Below are positions 1 through 10,997 of a stretch of DNA of 64,000 nucleotides, piece by piece; the stretch's first letter is position 1, and every line of letters starts with the position of its first letter. A program made the position numbers and the translations under genes. This DNA comes from Neocallimastix lanati (nom. inval.) (taxonomy: Eukaryota; Neocallimastigomycota; Neocallimastigomycetes; Neocallimastigales; Neocallimastigaceae). Below the pieces are notes generated by a model. It did not search any database. It saw only the letters and a list, made by a program, of their open reading frames with translations, and was not told the origin of the DNA. The stretch covers positions 571,501-635,500 of the forward strand of contig JACVTC010000060.1 in the NCBI GenBank assembly GCA_016946835.1. Direction: 5' to 3'.

Positions 1-551
1 CTTATATCATCTTTAAGGGATAATTTCTTCCAGGCTTCATAATTATTTTGAATAGAGTCAATATAATCTAGTACACCAATGCGCTTTCTTCTCTTTTTAT
101 CAAGTTTAGTGTACAAAGTTCTATATCTTACATTAAAGTCTTTAATCTTTTCGTTTCTTTTAATTCGCATTGCACGAAGTTCTTTAAGAAGTAAATTTTG
201 GTCTTCTTTAATACCGTAAAAATTTTCAAGACTTGAAATAATTTTTTCAAGAGAAGGAAATTTATCATCATCAACATTTTCTTCTTCATCATCTTCTTCT
301 TCATCTGATGAATCATCACTTTCATCATCACTATCTTCTCCCAAATCTTCAATAACGCGTTGTACTTCACCAGAGCTGGTAAGTAAACAAGCATTAAATA
401 TTGTTTCCGGATCTGTGATACCTTGTATCTTGATCCAAAGTTTTAATTCAGTAGCCCAGGACTTTATATCTAAATTGTCCTTGCTAAGCTTCACTATGTC
501 TCGTAATTCTTTCTTTAATTCTTTAAAACTTAAAGTACTTTTAGTAGACAT
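1..551 (-). CDS. Gag-like retrotransposon ORF, 3' end outside window
   Basis: An open minus-strand frame starts at an ATG at 549-551 and runs to the left edge without a stop (183 complete codons). The N-terminus reads MSTKSTLSFKELKKELRD and is followed by a WATELKLWIK segment and a GITDPETIF segment. A strongly acidic Asp/Glu/Ser run sits near residues 75-100, and a basic helical region with KRNEKIKDFN and DKKRRKR follows. This looks like the N-terminal part of a retrotransposon Gag: helical, charged, no zinc knuckle in the part seen. The upstream DNA is a long structured leader sharing a motif with elements A and B, which supports a retroelement. No RT or integrase lies inside the window, so the family is unknown. 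It could be a domesticated gag or a decayed copy, but no break is visible. Confidence 0.6.
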   Translation of the reverse strand, partial: MSTKSTLSFKELKKELRDIVKLSKDNLDIKSWATELKLWIKIQGITDPETIFNACLLTSSGEVQRVIEDLGEDSDDESDDSSDEEEDDEEENVDDDKFPSLEKIISSLENFYGIKEDQNLLLKELRAMRIKRNEKIKDFNVRYRTLYTKLDKKRRKRIGVLDYIDSIQNNYEAWKKLSLKDDI

Positions 552-730
552 TTCGTTTTTAGTTAATAATTTTTTATTGTAAATTAACGAGGTTATTAAA
601 TACGAATAAATTTGAAAGTCCAACTTTAAAAATATAATTTAACAAGTAATTTAATATCGAATCAAATTTTAAAACAATATATCTTAGTAATTTTTGAAAA
701 TAATAATTTTATTTGCTTTCTTTAGTAAGT

Positions 731-922
731 ATAAGCTCGAAATCCTTATCGACAACTTAGTAGAAATTATAAAGCACGAGGTTCTTTTCGACTACTTTTT
801 TAAGAATAATTTTAAGTTCGAAATCTTTATCGACAACTTAATAGAATAATTTTAAGTTCGAAATCTTTATCGACAACTTAATAGAATATTTTTCAAGCTC
901 GAAATCTTTATCGACCACTTGA
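731..922. repeat. Tandem repeat, about 40-bp unit, upstream of gag
   Basis: About five head-to-tail units, each containing TTCGAAATCTTTATCGAC followed by AACTTAATAGAAT. Two central units are identical; the outer ones are diverged (for example CTCGAAATCCTTATCGAC, and a more decayed unit at about 775-810). It lies 180-370 bp upstream of the gag ATG, so on that model it is transcribed as leader RNA. Confidence 0.7.
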
Positions 923-1506
923 ATTTTGTAATTTAGTATATTTGTAGTAATAAATTTAGAAGCAAAGTTTTATTTATTATTTTCACCTTTCAAAAATTTT
1001 TCTTTTTAAACGATAAATATTGTATTGTTATAGCTAATAAAATTATTAATTAATTATAATTATTAAATACAAAAAAATAATCTTTATTGTCGTACAATCT
1101 GATAGTACACACTGTCTGACGTGCAGCTTACCTAATGGTGTCATGCCACGCGTGTGCCACGATTACTATATTCAATATAAAATATAGCAGTTCAGAGCCC
1201 ACTAGCCCAATTACTATGTAGGATAAACTTAATCCGATAATCTATGTACGGAATAAAAAAAAATTTTAAAAGTATTCAATAATATTTTTATTAACTAATA
1301 AAAATTAACTAAAAACACAATATTTTCAAAGTAAATTAAGATTCTATTACAGGAATTATATAACAAATAAAGTATCAGTAATAAAAAAAAATAAAAAAAT
1401 TTAAATGGCGAAGTTAGCCAAAGTCTGATACTTTATATAATAAAGTGCCTTATAACTAGCACAAAGAAAAGTAAAAAAAAAATTATATAAAAAAAACAAT
1501 CTTACG

Positions 1507-1541
1507 CCTTCGGTGACGTAAGCTCCTTATTCGCCAGTGCT
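1507..1541 (-). other. Conserved retroelement leader motif (copy 1)
   Basis: Plus-strand text CCTTCGGTGAC, a short gap, then CTCCTTATTCGC and CAGTGCT. The same order of words recurs in the leaders of elements A (39196-39231) and B (47991-48026). Here it sits in a hairpin with stem CTTACG/CGTAAG (1501-1506 and 1517-1522). Function unknown; a packaging, dimerisation or translation element is possible. Confidence 0.5.
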
Positions 1542-2246
1542 TGGAAAGTACCCGCACCTTCGTGTGTTGAAACGTTGAAGGTTGAACTATTATTACCGGG
1601 TCGGTAACCAAATACCTTCGTCTACTTTCCAATTAATCTCCAAATTAACTACTATTCAATAACCTACTATGAATAGAGTTAATTTGTTGCTATCTGAGAA
1701 TACACTGTGTATGAGCTCTATCCGCTCCTTGTTATAATTTTACAAAATTTGTTTTTTTAGAATCTTAATTTTACTTATTTAAAAAAAAATTTTTTTTTTA
1801 TATATATATATCAAACAAGCGCCATAGGTTAATCAAAGGATTAACGACTTACTTGTTTATCAATATAAAATAAAAAAAAAATTAAAAAAAAATCTATGTT
1901 ATTTACTATTATTTCTATTTAATTCCCCGATATCTCCACCATATAAATGTTAAGGTTTTAGAGAATTAAATAAAAATAAAGTAAGGAAACACAAATTTTA
2001 TTTATTTATTTATTATTTTTATTTATAAATTTATTTGATTTTATTTGATGATATTTAAAAATTAGTAGCAAAATTTACAACTATTTATACTTTTTTTCAA
2101 GGCATAAAAGTTGTTCTTGCCACTAAATTACATTTTATTTATTTTTTTTTTTTAAAAACTATTAAATTTAAATTGATTTTTATAATTAATTATATAAAAT
2201 TTAATTATAACAATATAAATAAAATACATTTATAATATTAATAAAA

Positions 2247-2250
<4 letters not shown>

Positions 2251-2294
<44 letters not shown>
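2251..2294. repeat. Poly(T) tract of about 44 bp
   Basis: Uninterrupted T run in AT-rich intergenic DNA. Similar long T runs occur at 4978-5006 and 52020-52077 and inside the leaders of elements A and B. Confidence 0.9.
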
Positions 2295-2296
<2 letters not shown>

Positions 2297-2808
2297 TTAT
2301 TTATTTAAAAATATCTAAAATATTACTAATAAGAATTTATTTAATTGGCTATAATTTTTATTACAATCTGTTAAAATATTCAAATAAAAATAAAAATACT
2401 ATTCTAATATAAAGGTTTTTAATAAAATAAAATATTTTTCAATATAAAATAAAACATTTCGATATAAAATTTTATAATAAAAAGTTAAAATATAATATAT
2501 AAATTTTTAATTATCAATATATAAAAATATTATTAATATAAATTTTCATTATTAATATAAAAAAAATAAGATTTATTATTAATATTGCTAATATAAGTTT
2601 TAAATATATAAAAATATTACTATTAATATAAGATTTAATATAAAAATATAAAGTTTAATATAATTTTTGATTTAATTTTTGATCTTTGGATTTAAAAATT
2701 TATTAAAGTACAAAAATAATAATGTACACATAATGTATTAGAAATAAATCGTAGATTTAATTAAGAATGCATTATTTAGTACATTCTTATCACAATTCTA
2801 CGAAAGTA

Positions 2809-2890
2809 GTCACTTTGGCGGAGTGGTTAACGCGGTGGCCTGCTAAGCCATTTCCCTTTGGGAGCGCAGGTTCGAGTCCTGCAGGTGACG
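2809..2890 (+). tRNA. tRNA-Ser(GCU), copy 1
   Basis: 82-nt class II tRNA. The acceptor stem GTCACTT pairs with AGGTGAC (one G-U pair), with discriminator G73. The A box is TGGCGGAGTGG and the B box GGTTCGAGTCC. The anticodon loop CTGCTAA gives anticodon GCU, and there is a long serine-type variable arm. A TTTTT terminator starts about 10 bp downstream. No intron, no encoded CCA. The sequence is identical to the other four copies here. Sixteen bp upstream the DNA reads TTCTTATCA, resembling the right end of the T repeat family. Confidence 0.97.
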
Positions 2891-4492
2891 AAAGGATACT
2901 TTTTACTTTCTATTTAAAGAAAGTTTAATCATTTAAATAAATAAATTTGTATATTTTATCATTATTTTTATTTTTTTTTAGTTAGTATTTTATTTTATAA
3001 TCCTATTACTATTTTTATTATATCATGGTCTTTATTTTTCAGAGCATCATTAAATTAAATTATATTTATTTAATTATTTAATTATATATTAGTTATTTTT
3101 TATCATTTATGATTTATTATCTATTACTTATTACTTTTTATCTATTATTTATTATTTATCATTTATTATTTATTATATATTATTTATTTAATTATTTGTT
3201 TTTTTTTTTGAATAAAGTAATACTAATTATTCAAATTTTTTATATTTTTTATTATTTATTATTTATTATATATCATTTATTTAATTTTTGTTAAGTTTTT
3301 CGGGTTTTTTGAAAAAGACTAAAAATTGATTTACATTAAAATTCTCGATTTTGGATTAAATTGGTCAGGTAAAGATGTTTGTATTAATTATAACAATTTA
3401 ATTAAATTTAAATAATAAATAACACACACAGAGTTTTATAATTAAGATTTCAATATTTAAGATTTATGTTTTATTAGAACTTTTATTTAATATATATTTT
3501 AATAATAAATTTTAATTAAGATTAATATAAAAAATTATTTTAATTAATTCATTAACTTTAAGTTAACACATTAAATTAATAATCTTACAAAGAATTCAAA
3601 ATATGGAATTTCAAATCCTTTTTATACTAAACTAAAATAATAATTAACAATATAATTAATTAATACATTTTAATCTTAATATATTCATACATGTATATAA
3701 ACTATATAAAATATAATAATAAAATATATAATAAAATAATATTGATAAGAATCTTTTAATAAAATAACTATATAAATTATTCATAAAACAATTTAATAAT
3801 AAAACTAATTTAATAATCAAATATAAAATAAAATAAAATATTAAAACTAATTAAAAATTCTCTTTCGGAAATCTTTAGAATGATAAAGAATTCATTAGAA
3901 TCTTTTAGAAAATAATTGAATAGAAATATATAATAATAAAATATATAAAACTTATAAACTTATTTAAAATATGATAAAACTATTACTAATAACTAATTCT
4001 GTATTTTTAATTAATAATAAAAATTAATAATATAATTTCCAAGTTAAGAGATTTATCTAATATAAATTTCTTAATTAATAATTTAGGGTCTTAATTAAAT
4101 AATTAAATTATATTTTTATATTTAAATATCTTTAAAGTCTAATATCTCGTTATCTAGTTGTCCAATAAGGTTGATTTTAACATATGTTGTAGTTCTCGAA
4201 CGTAGCTTTCCAATTAATATAATTTTAGCGGGAATGTCAATATAATATTTCCTTTATTTGTTGAATTATCGTTATTTTTCTTCATGTTATTTTTATCAAA
4301 TTCTTAAGGGTTAAATTAAATTAAATTATCTCTAATAAATAAGTCCAAACTCTTTGGTTTCTAATTCTTTAATGTTTCTAATATTTATTTTTATAATTAA
4401 AATCGAATTAAAATATTTTTTGTCAATAACTAAATTAGATTTCAATTGATCTAATAGTGAATTTTAACTTCAAATCCACTAGTATTCGTGAC
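2891..4492 (-). repeat. L repeat copy 1 (probable 1.6-kb solo LTR next to tRNA-Ser)
   Basis: The same 1.6-kb noncoding sequence follows all five tRNA-Ser copies and ends in ATTCGTGAC. Read on the minus strand it starts TGTCACGAATAC and carries TATAAAAAGG (plus coordinates 3617-3626). Thirty-eight bp later comes GTAAGATTATT (3578-3588), the same 11-mer at the same TATA spacing as the self-primer of element C. I therefore infer a long LTR (U3 about 0.85 kb, R-U5 about 0.7 kb) of a family related to C. No internal region and no clean target duplication were found. Confidence 0.6.
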
Positions 4493-4974
4493 ATATAATT
4501 TTTTTTGAATAAAATAATATTAACTATTCAGATATTTTTAATTTTTACTTTGATACGATATATTTTAAAATATTCGTATTTATAATAGTTTTGGGCGCTA
4601 CACTGGGGAATTGTACTAAATTATATATTCTAATAATAATATTAATTATTTTATTTAATTATTTAAAATTTTTATTTTAGGATATTTGTTTTGTAATATT
4701 TTATTTTTATTTTATTTTATTTTATTTTATTTTATTTTATTTTATTTTATTTTTATCATATTAATTAACTATTAATAATTATAATTTAATTATAATATTC
4801 TACAATTAATTACTTAAACAACTAATTTTATTAAAACTAATAACTAAACTACTATCTTAACTAATTAAAACATTTTTCTTATATTAAATCAACTATTACT
4901 AATTAACATATATCAATAATTTATTAACATTAAATCAACTATTACTAATTAACATATATCAATAATTTATAACA

Positions 4975-5010
<36 letters not shown>

Positions 5011-5544
5011 ATATTTTTATATATTTTTTTTTTATAATTATTATCTCTATATTAAATCATAATTATTATATTTTATATAAACATTAATATAAAAGTTTAT
5101 ATTATAATAATTAAATTTTATACTATAATAATGTTATTTTATATGATTTATAATTAATATAATTCATCATTTTTATATAATTAATTTTATAATAATATAT
5201 ATTTTACAAACTTTATATAATTAATATAATTTAATAATAATTTTAAAGTATCATTATTTTTCTTTTCATCTTGTATCAACTTTATTTGTAACAGATACAT
5301 GGTAACTTCAAGCCTATCCAATGATAGTTCTTTGGTTACGTAACGTATCTCTAAACAGCTAGCAATTTCGGCTAATCAAATAAAATCTTTTATTACTTTC
5401 GTACATTAAATTTTATTATTTTATAAATAATTATATAGTTAAATATTTATTTAAATATATTTTATTTAGTGATTAGTAAACTAGGTTAAATTAAATTATT
5501 TACCAATCATAATATTATTGACATGTATAAATAATAATTGAACT
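4493..5544. other. AT-rich intergenic DNA with simple repeats and one hairpin
   Basis: No gene seen. Contains a (TTTTA)n tract at about 4698-4752, a T run at 4978-5006, a duplicated phrase around 4880-4970 and the hairpin annotated separately at 5293-5350. Confidence 0.6.
5293..5350. other. Three-tier hairpin, possible structured RNA
   Basis: Three nested perfect stems: AGATAC/GTATCT (5293-5298 and 5345-5350), GTAAC/GTTAC (5302-5306 and 5335-5339) and CTATC/GATAG (5314-5318 and 5323-5327) with a CAAT tetraloop. It stands in a GC-richer island within very AT-rich DNA. It may be part of an old retroelement leader. Confidence 0.4.
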
Positions 5545-5856
5545 TGTAACTGTAACGCACTAGCGTTACTATTAACGTAAATTGTTATTATAAATATTAA
5601 TATTATTAAATAAAAATATAATTATTAAATAAAAAATATTACTCAGTGTAAGCCCAGTAACTAATAACAAATAAAGTTATAAAGTGCTGCGCTATATTCT
5701 CGTGTAATAAGAAATAATAATTATAGAATTAATTAAATTTAGTGTTTATTATTAACAACTCGAATAGAGAGGTGTTAAGTTATCTTAGCCTTTAAATTTA
5801 GTTATTATTCGTTATTTTAGTTAATAATAAACTTACCTTTTACACTATTGAAAGTA

Positions 5857-5938
5857 GTCACTTTGGCGGAGTGGTTAACGCGGTGGCCTGCTAAGCCATT
5901 TCCCTTTGGGAGCGCAGGTTCGAGTCCTGCAGGTGACG
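5857..5938 (+). tRNA. tRNA-Ser(GCU), copy 2
   Basis: Identical to copy 1 over all 82 nt, with a TTTTT terminator just downstream. The upstream flank is unrelated to copy 1 except for GAAAGTA directly before the gene. An LTR-like end (CTTTTACA) lies 12 bp upstream. Confidence 0.97.
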
Positions 5939-7596
5939 AAAAGATACTTTTTACTTTCTATTTAAAGAAAGTTTAATCATTTAAATATATAAATTTGTAT
6001 ATTTTATCATTATTTTTATCTTTTTTGTTAGTATTTCATTTTATAATTCTATTACTATTTTTATTATATCATAGTCTTTATTTTTCAGAGTATCATTAAA
6101 TTAAATTATATTTATTTAATTATTTAATTATATATTAGTTATTTTTTATCATTTATGATTTATTATCTATTACTTATTACTTTTTATCTATTATTTCTTA
6201 TTTATCATTTATTATTTATTATCTATTATTTATTTATTATTTGTTTTTTTTTTGAATAAAGTAATATTAATTATTCAGATTTTTTATATTTTTTATTATT
6301 TATTATTTATTATATATCATTTATTTATTTTTTGTTAAGTTTTTCGGGTTTTTTCGACAAAGATTAAAAATTGATTTACATTAAATTTCTCGATTTTGGA
6401 TTAAATCGGTCAGGTCAAGATGTTTGTATTAATTATAACAATTAATTAAAATTAAATAATTAATGACACACACAAAGTTTTATAATTACAAATTCAATCT
6501 TTAAGATTTATGTTTTATTGGAACTTTATTATATTTTAATAATAAATTTTACTAAGATTAATATAACGAATTATTATTGTTATAATTAATATTAATGTTA
6601 TGTTTATAACTTAAAATTTTAATGCTTTAATAATCTTACAAAGATTTATATGTATGGAATATCAATTTCTTTTTTTTTCAAATCTAATATAATAATCAAC
6701 AATATAATTAAATAATACATTTAATCTTATTTTATTGATACATGTATATAAACTATATAAATTATAATAATAAAATAATATTGATAAGAATCTTTTAATA
6801 AAATAACTATATAAAATAACTATATAATTATTCATAAAATAATTTAATAATAAAACCAATTTAATAATAAATAATATAAAATAAAATAAAAAAAAAATAA
6901 AAATAAAATGAATTAAAATATTAAACTAGTTAAAAGTCTCTTTTTCGGAATTCTTCAGAATTATAAAGAATTCCGTAGAATATTTTAGAAAATTATTGAA
7001 TTATTTATATTATAATAATTTATATAAAACTTATAAACTTTTTTAAAATATTATTAAATATTACTAATTATTAATTCTATATTTTTAAAATTAGTAATAT
7101 TTGTTTATAAAAATTAGTAATATAAATTAAAGATTTTATTTTTATAAATTACTAATTAATTATTTAGGATCTATTTAAAAATAATTAAATTATTTATTAA
7201 GATTTGAATTTTTTTTAAAGTCCAATATCTTGTGTCTCTTAGTGGTTCAATTAAGTTTATATTAGCGTATATTGTAGCTCTCAGACGTAGCTTCCTAATG
7301 AATACAATTTTAGTTTTAAATTTAACTGGAAATTTCTATTTTTAGTCTAGTTATCATTATTTTTCTTCTAAATATTTTTGTTAATTTCCTAAGGGTTAAA
7401 TTAAAAAAATTATTTTTAATAAATGAGTCCAAACCCTTTTACTTCTAATTATTTAATATTCCTAATATTTATTTTTTATAATTAAAATTGAATTTAAAAT
7501 AATTATGTCAATAATAACAAATAATAACGAAATTAAATTTAAATTTCCATTGATCTATTAGTGAATTTCATTTATAAATCCACTAATATTAGGGAT
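5939..7596 (-). repeat. L repeat copy 2
   Basis: Full-length but diverged copy of the L repeat; its end reads AATATTAGGGAT where copy 1 has AGTATTCGTGAC. The AATAATCTTAC primer word is kept near 6630. A T-run plus the GAATAA...TTATTC motif follows (7603-7645), then the next tRNA-Ser, so copies 2 and 3 form a tandem unit with a period of 1812 bp. Confidence 0.55.
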
Positions 7597-7668
7597 ATTA
7601 TTGTATTTTTTTTGAATAAAATAAAATTAATTATTCCAATTATTTTAATTTTTGTTTTCATTGAAGAA

Positions 7669-7750
7669 GTCACTTTGGCGGAGTGGTTAACGCGGTGGCC
7701 TGCTAAGCCATTTCCCTTTGGGAGCGCAGGTTCGAGTCCTGCAGGTGACG
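7669..7750 (+). tRNA. tRNA-Ser(GCU), copy 3
   Basis: Identical 82-nt gene, followed by TGCTTTTTG as terminator. It lies 1812 bp downstream of copy 2 in the same orientation. An apparent 75-codon reading frame across it (7561-7788) is not a gene. Confidence 0.97.
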
Positions 7751-8590
7751 AAGAGTTGCTTTTTGTTTTCTATTTAAAGAAAGTTTAATCATTTAAATAA
7801 ATAAATTTGTATATTTTATCAATATTTTTATCTTTTTTTAGTTAGTATTTTATTTTATAATTCATTACTATTTTTATTATATCATAGTCTTTTTTTTTCA
7901 GAGCATCATTAAATTAAATTATATTTATTTAATTATTTAATTATTTATAATTTATTATTTATTATTTATTATTTATTTTTTATTATTTATTATTTATTAT
8001 ATATTATTTATTATTTATTATATATTATTTATTATTTATTATATATTATTTATTATTTATTATATATTACTTAATATTATTTATTATTTATTATTTATTA
8101 CTTAATACTTATTACTTATTATTATCTATTTTTTATTTTTTTTTTTTATTATTTATTATTTATTATTTATTATTTATTATTTATTATTTATTATTTATTA
8201 TTTATTATTAATAATTATTTATAATTTATTATTTATTATTTATAATTTATTATTTATAATTCATTACTTATTATTTATTATTTATTATTTATAATTTATT
8301 ATTTATTATTTATAATTTATTATTTATAATTCATTACTTATTATTTATTATTTATTATTTATTATTTATTATTTATTATTTATAATTTATTATTTATAAT
8401 TTATTACTTATTATTTATTATTTATTATTTATTATTTATTATTATTTATTACTTATTATTTATTACTTAATACTTATTACTTATTATTATCTATTTTTTA
8501 TTTTTTTTTTTTTATTATTTATTATTTATTATTTAATATTTAATATTTATTATCTATTTTTAATTACTTATTAATAATTTATATAATTTT
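7751..8590. repeat. Start of L repeat copy 3, expanded into a TTATTTA microsatellite
   Basis: The first 190 bp match the tRNA-proximal end of L. From about 7940 to 8570 the sequence is a huge array of 7-bp TTATTTA-type units with internal duplications of larger blocks. The other L copies have only a short version of this tract at the same place, so it has expanded locally. Confidence 0.75.
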
Positions 8591-10153
8591 TGTCAAAGTT
8601 TTGAGATAATTTGGTCTTAACGATTAGGTCGAGATGACAAATTATAGTAATTAATTAATAATTTAAATTTACTCTAGTTTAAAACATATTATTATTTAAT
8701 AAGTTTAATAAGTTTTTATTTAAAATATAAATTTTATTTGATCTTAATAATATTTTATTACATTATTATTTTATATAATTATTACTATAATTTAAAATTA
8801 TAATAATCCTACAAAGGATTAATCAAAAGATTTAAACATGTATTTATATAAAATAATTAATTATTAAAATATTAATTATTAATACGAATATGTAATAGTA
8901 TTAATATAAGTTTGATATTGATAATATAAACTAGGATAATAATATAAATATTTAATATAAATAAAATATAAGAATTGTGGTGCGTTTCGGAATGTGGCTT
9001 TAAAATATATACATAAATTTTCATTTCGAAATGTAGCTTATTTATTTTTAATAAATTTTTATTTATAAATAATAAATATAATATTTAAAACATTAAAATA
9101 ATATGGCACATATAATTTTTTAGAAAAAATAAATGTGATATATTTTAAAAAAATTGATGATTTACAAATATATTTAATACACCATATTCTGAAAATTTTT
9201 ATTTATTTATTAATTTATTCATTTATTTATTTAATAATAATATTAAATAATATTTTTTTTATTCTATTTTTTAACTAAAAAGTTTGTGTATTATATGGAA
9301 ATATAATAATTTACATTAATTTAAAATACTATAAAAATTATAATAAAATTCATGATAACATATATATATATACTATACAATTTACTTTATTATATAATTT
9401 ATTTGTTGTTAAAATTCAGTTTTTATATTAATTTCACATCAATATAAATATTTTTTTATTTTTATTTTTTTTTTTTTTTATTTTTTTAAAATTTTTGTGA
9501 AATTATAATAAAATAAAATATTTATTTAATTATTATTTAATTATTTATTTATATAAAAAAATTTATATATAATACGCCATCTTAAAATATGTGGCTTATA
9601 TTTATTCACGTGCAGTTCCGAAATGCGCTATCCCCTAATTTCAATATGTTAATATATATTAATAATGTATACACGTGATTGTCATATTAAATTAATTTCT
9701 ATATTAATTTATTATCAAAATCTTTGCATATTATATTTTAATTATAAAATATTTAGCTATATTAGATTCTTAATATTTTATTTATATTAAATATTTATAT
9801 TATTATCTTATTTAATATTATCAATATCAAACTTATATTAATACTATTACATATTCATATTAATAATTAATATTTTAATAATTAATTATTTTATATAAAT
9901 ATATGTTTAAATCTTTTGATTAATCCTTTGTAGGATTATTGTAATTTAAATTATAGTAATAATTATATAAAATAATAATGTAATAAAATATTATTAAGAT
10001 TAAATAAAATTTATATTTTAAATAAAAACTTATTTATAAAATTTACTAATAGCAATATGTTTTAAATAAGAGTAAAATTAAATTATTAATTAATTACTAT
10101 AATTTGGCATCTTGACCTAATCGTTAAGTCCAAATTATCTAAAAACTTTTACA
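8591..10153. mobile_element. 1.56-kb foldback element with about 385-bp inverted arms
   Basis: The left arm (8591-8975) begins TGTCAAAG, and the right arm (9763-10153) is its reverse complement ending CTTTTACA, with scattered mismatches. Even the spacer contains inverted words (GCGTTTCGGAA on the left, TTCCGAAATGC on the right). The arms are distantly related to L: both contain CTACAAAGGATT or CTTACAAAG beside a hairpin. It may be two L-like LTRs fused head to head, or a TIR/foldback transposon. No protein is encoded. Confidence 0.55.
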
Positions 10154-10997
10154 CAATTTTTTTTTGAATAAAATAATATTAATTATTCAGATTTTTTTAA
10201 CTATGATAAAGAATTTTTATAATTTAATAATTTTATAAGTTAAAATTAATAGAATATACACGTGATCAAACAAATGATATACGGGACTTTTATGTGCAAT
10301 AATTTATAAGCAGTGGGTTTTAAATAATGGTAGTTTAGTAAATTTTATTAATAAAATTATAATATTCGTACAATTAAAATAATAATTCTAATTCCTAAAA
10401 ATTTACAAGAGAGTTCCCCATTTCTAATATAAATAATCTAATCTATTTATAAGAAATAGGTAATATATTAATTATATATTCTAATATATAGAAATATATA
10501 AATTTTATATGAATTAAAGTATTATAATTATTATAATTATAATAATACATATTGAAATAAAATAAAATAAAATAATTATTATCAAAAAGATATAAATTTA
10601 ATATTTAATAATTATTATTAAATATACAAATATGTTACTACACATATTTGTTTTATATCACAAAATATAAATTTTACATTTATACTTATTATTTGAAATG
10701 GTCTCTTTTTTGAAAAAGACGGAAAATATTATAATAAAAATGTGTTTTTAATAACATATATTAACAGTGGTTAATATATGAAAACTTATAAATTAAAGTG
10801 TTTAAATACAAAAATATAAGATAAATTAATTGTGTAAGAATTTATTTTATATTTACTTTCTATATTAATTATTTATTGTAGTAATTAATTTTAATATAAG
10901 TTGTAAAATAGTTCTTTCTTAAAAGTTAGAATTTAACTACAACTTTAGAATAACATTATAATATTAATTAATATATTATTCTGTTATCAACTATTTC
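10154..10997. other. AT-rich intergenic DNA
   Basis: No gene seen. It begins with the T-run plus GAATAA...TTATTC motif (10157-10196) found at the end of L copies. A phrase around 10625-10665 (ATACAAATATGTT, CTACACATATTTG) recurs at 60340-60376 near the initiator tRNA genes. Confidence 0.6.

Larger units (their letters stand above)
552..2240 (-). other. Long leader or LTR region upstream of the left-edge gag ORF
   Basis: About 1.7 kb without a gene, upstream of the minus-strand gag ORF. It holds a 40-bp tandem repeat (731-922), a conserved leader motif (1507-1541) and a strong hairpin at 1813-1858: a 7-bp outer stem AAACAAG/CTTGTTT and a 7-bp inner stem GTTAATC/GATTAAC with an AAAG loop. Islands of higher GC (about 1100-1250 and 1500-1730) stand out from the AT-rich surroundings, as in the leaders of elements A and B. 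I could not define LTR ends. Confidence 0.4.

Noticed and set aside
128-394. 88-codon minus-strand ORF rich in Met and Lys
   Set aside because: Out-of-frame shadow of the real gag frame covering 1-551.
2809-2890. tRNA-derived SINE heads
   Set aside because: All five copies are intact, identical, fold as tRNA-Ser and have terminators; they look like real genes.
3109-3294. Hydrophobic 61-codon ORF
   Set aside because: Pure product of a TTATTTA-type repeat inside L (only Tyr, Leu, Ile, Phe); the same holds for 6662-6859 and 20703-20909.
5545-5844. Solo LTR (TGTAACTG...CTTTTACA) ending 12 bp before tRNA-Ser copy 2
   Set aside because: Flanking 5-mers (GAACT and CTATT) do not match and no promoter/primer signature was found; kept only as a remark.
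7561-7788. 75-codon ORF
   Set aside because: It is a translation across tRNA-Ser copy 3 and its flanks.
10157-10196. T-run plus GAATAA...TTATTC as a Pol III terminator
   Set aside because: Too far from any tRNA, and the same motif occurs inside L, so terminator function is not supported.
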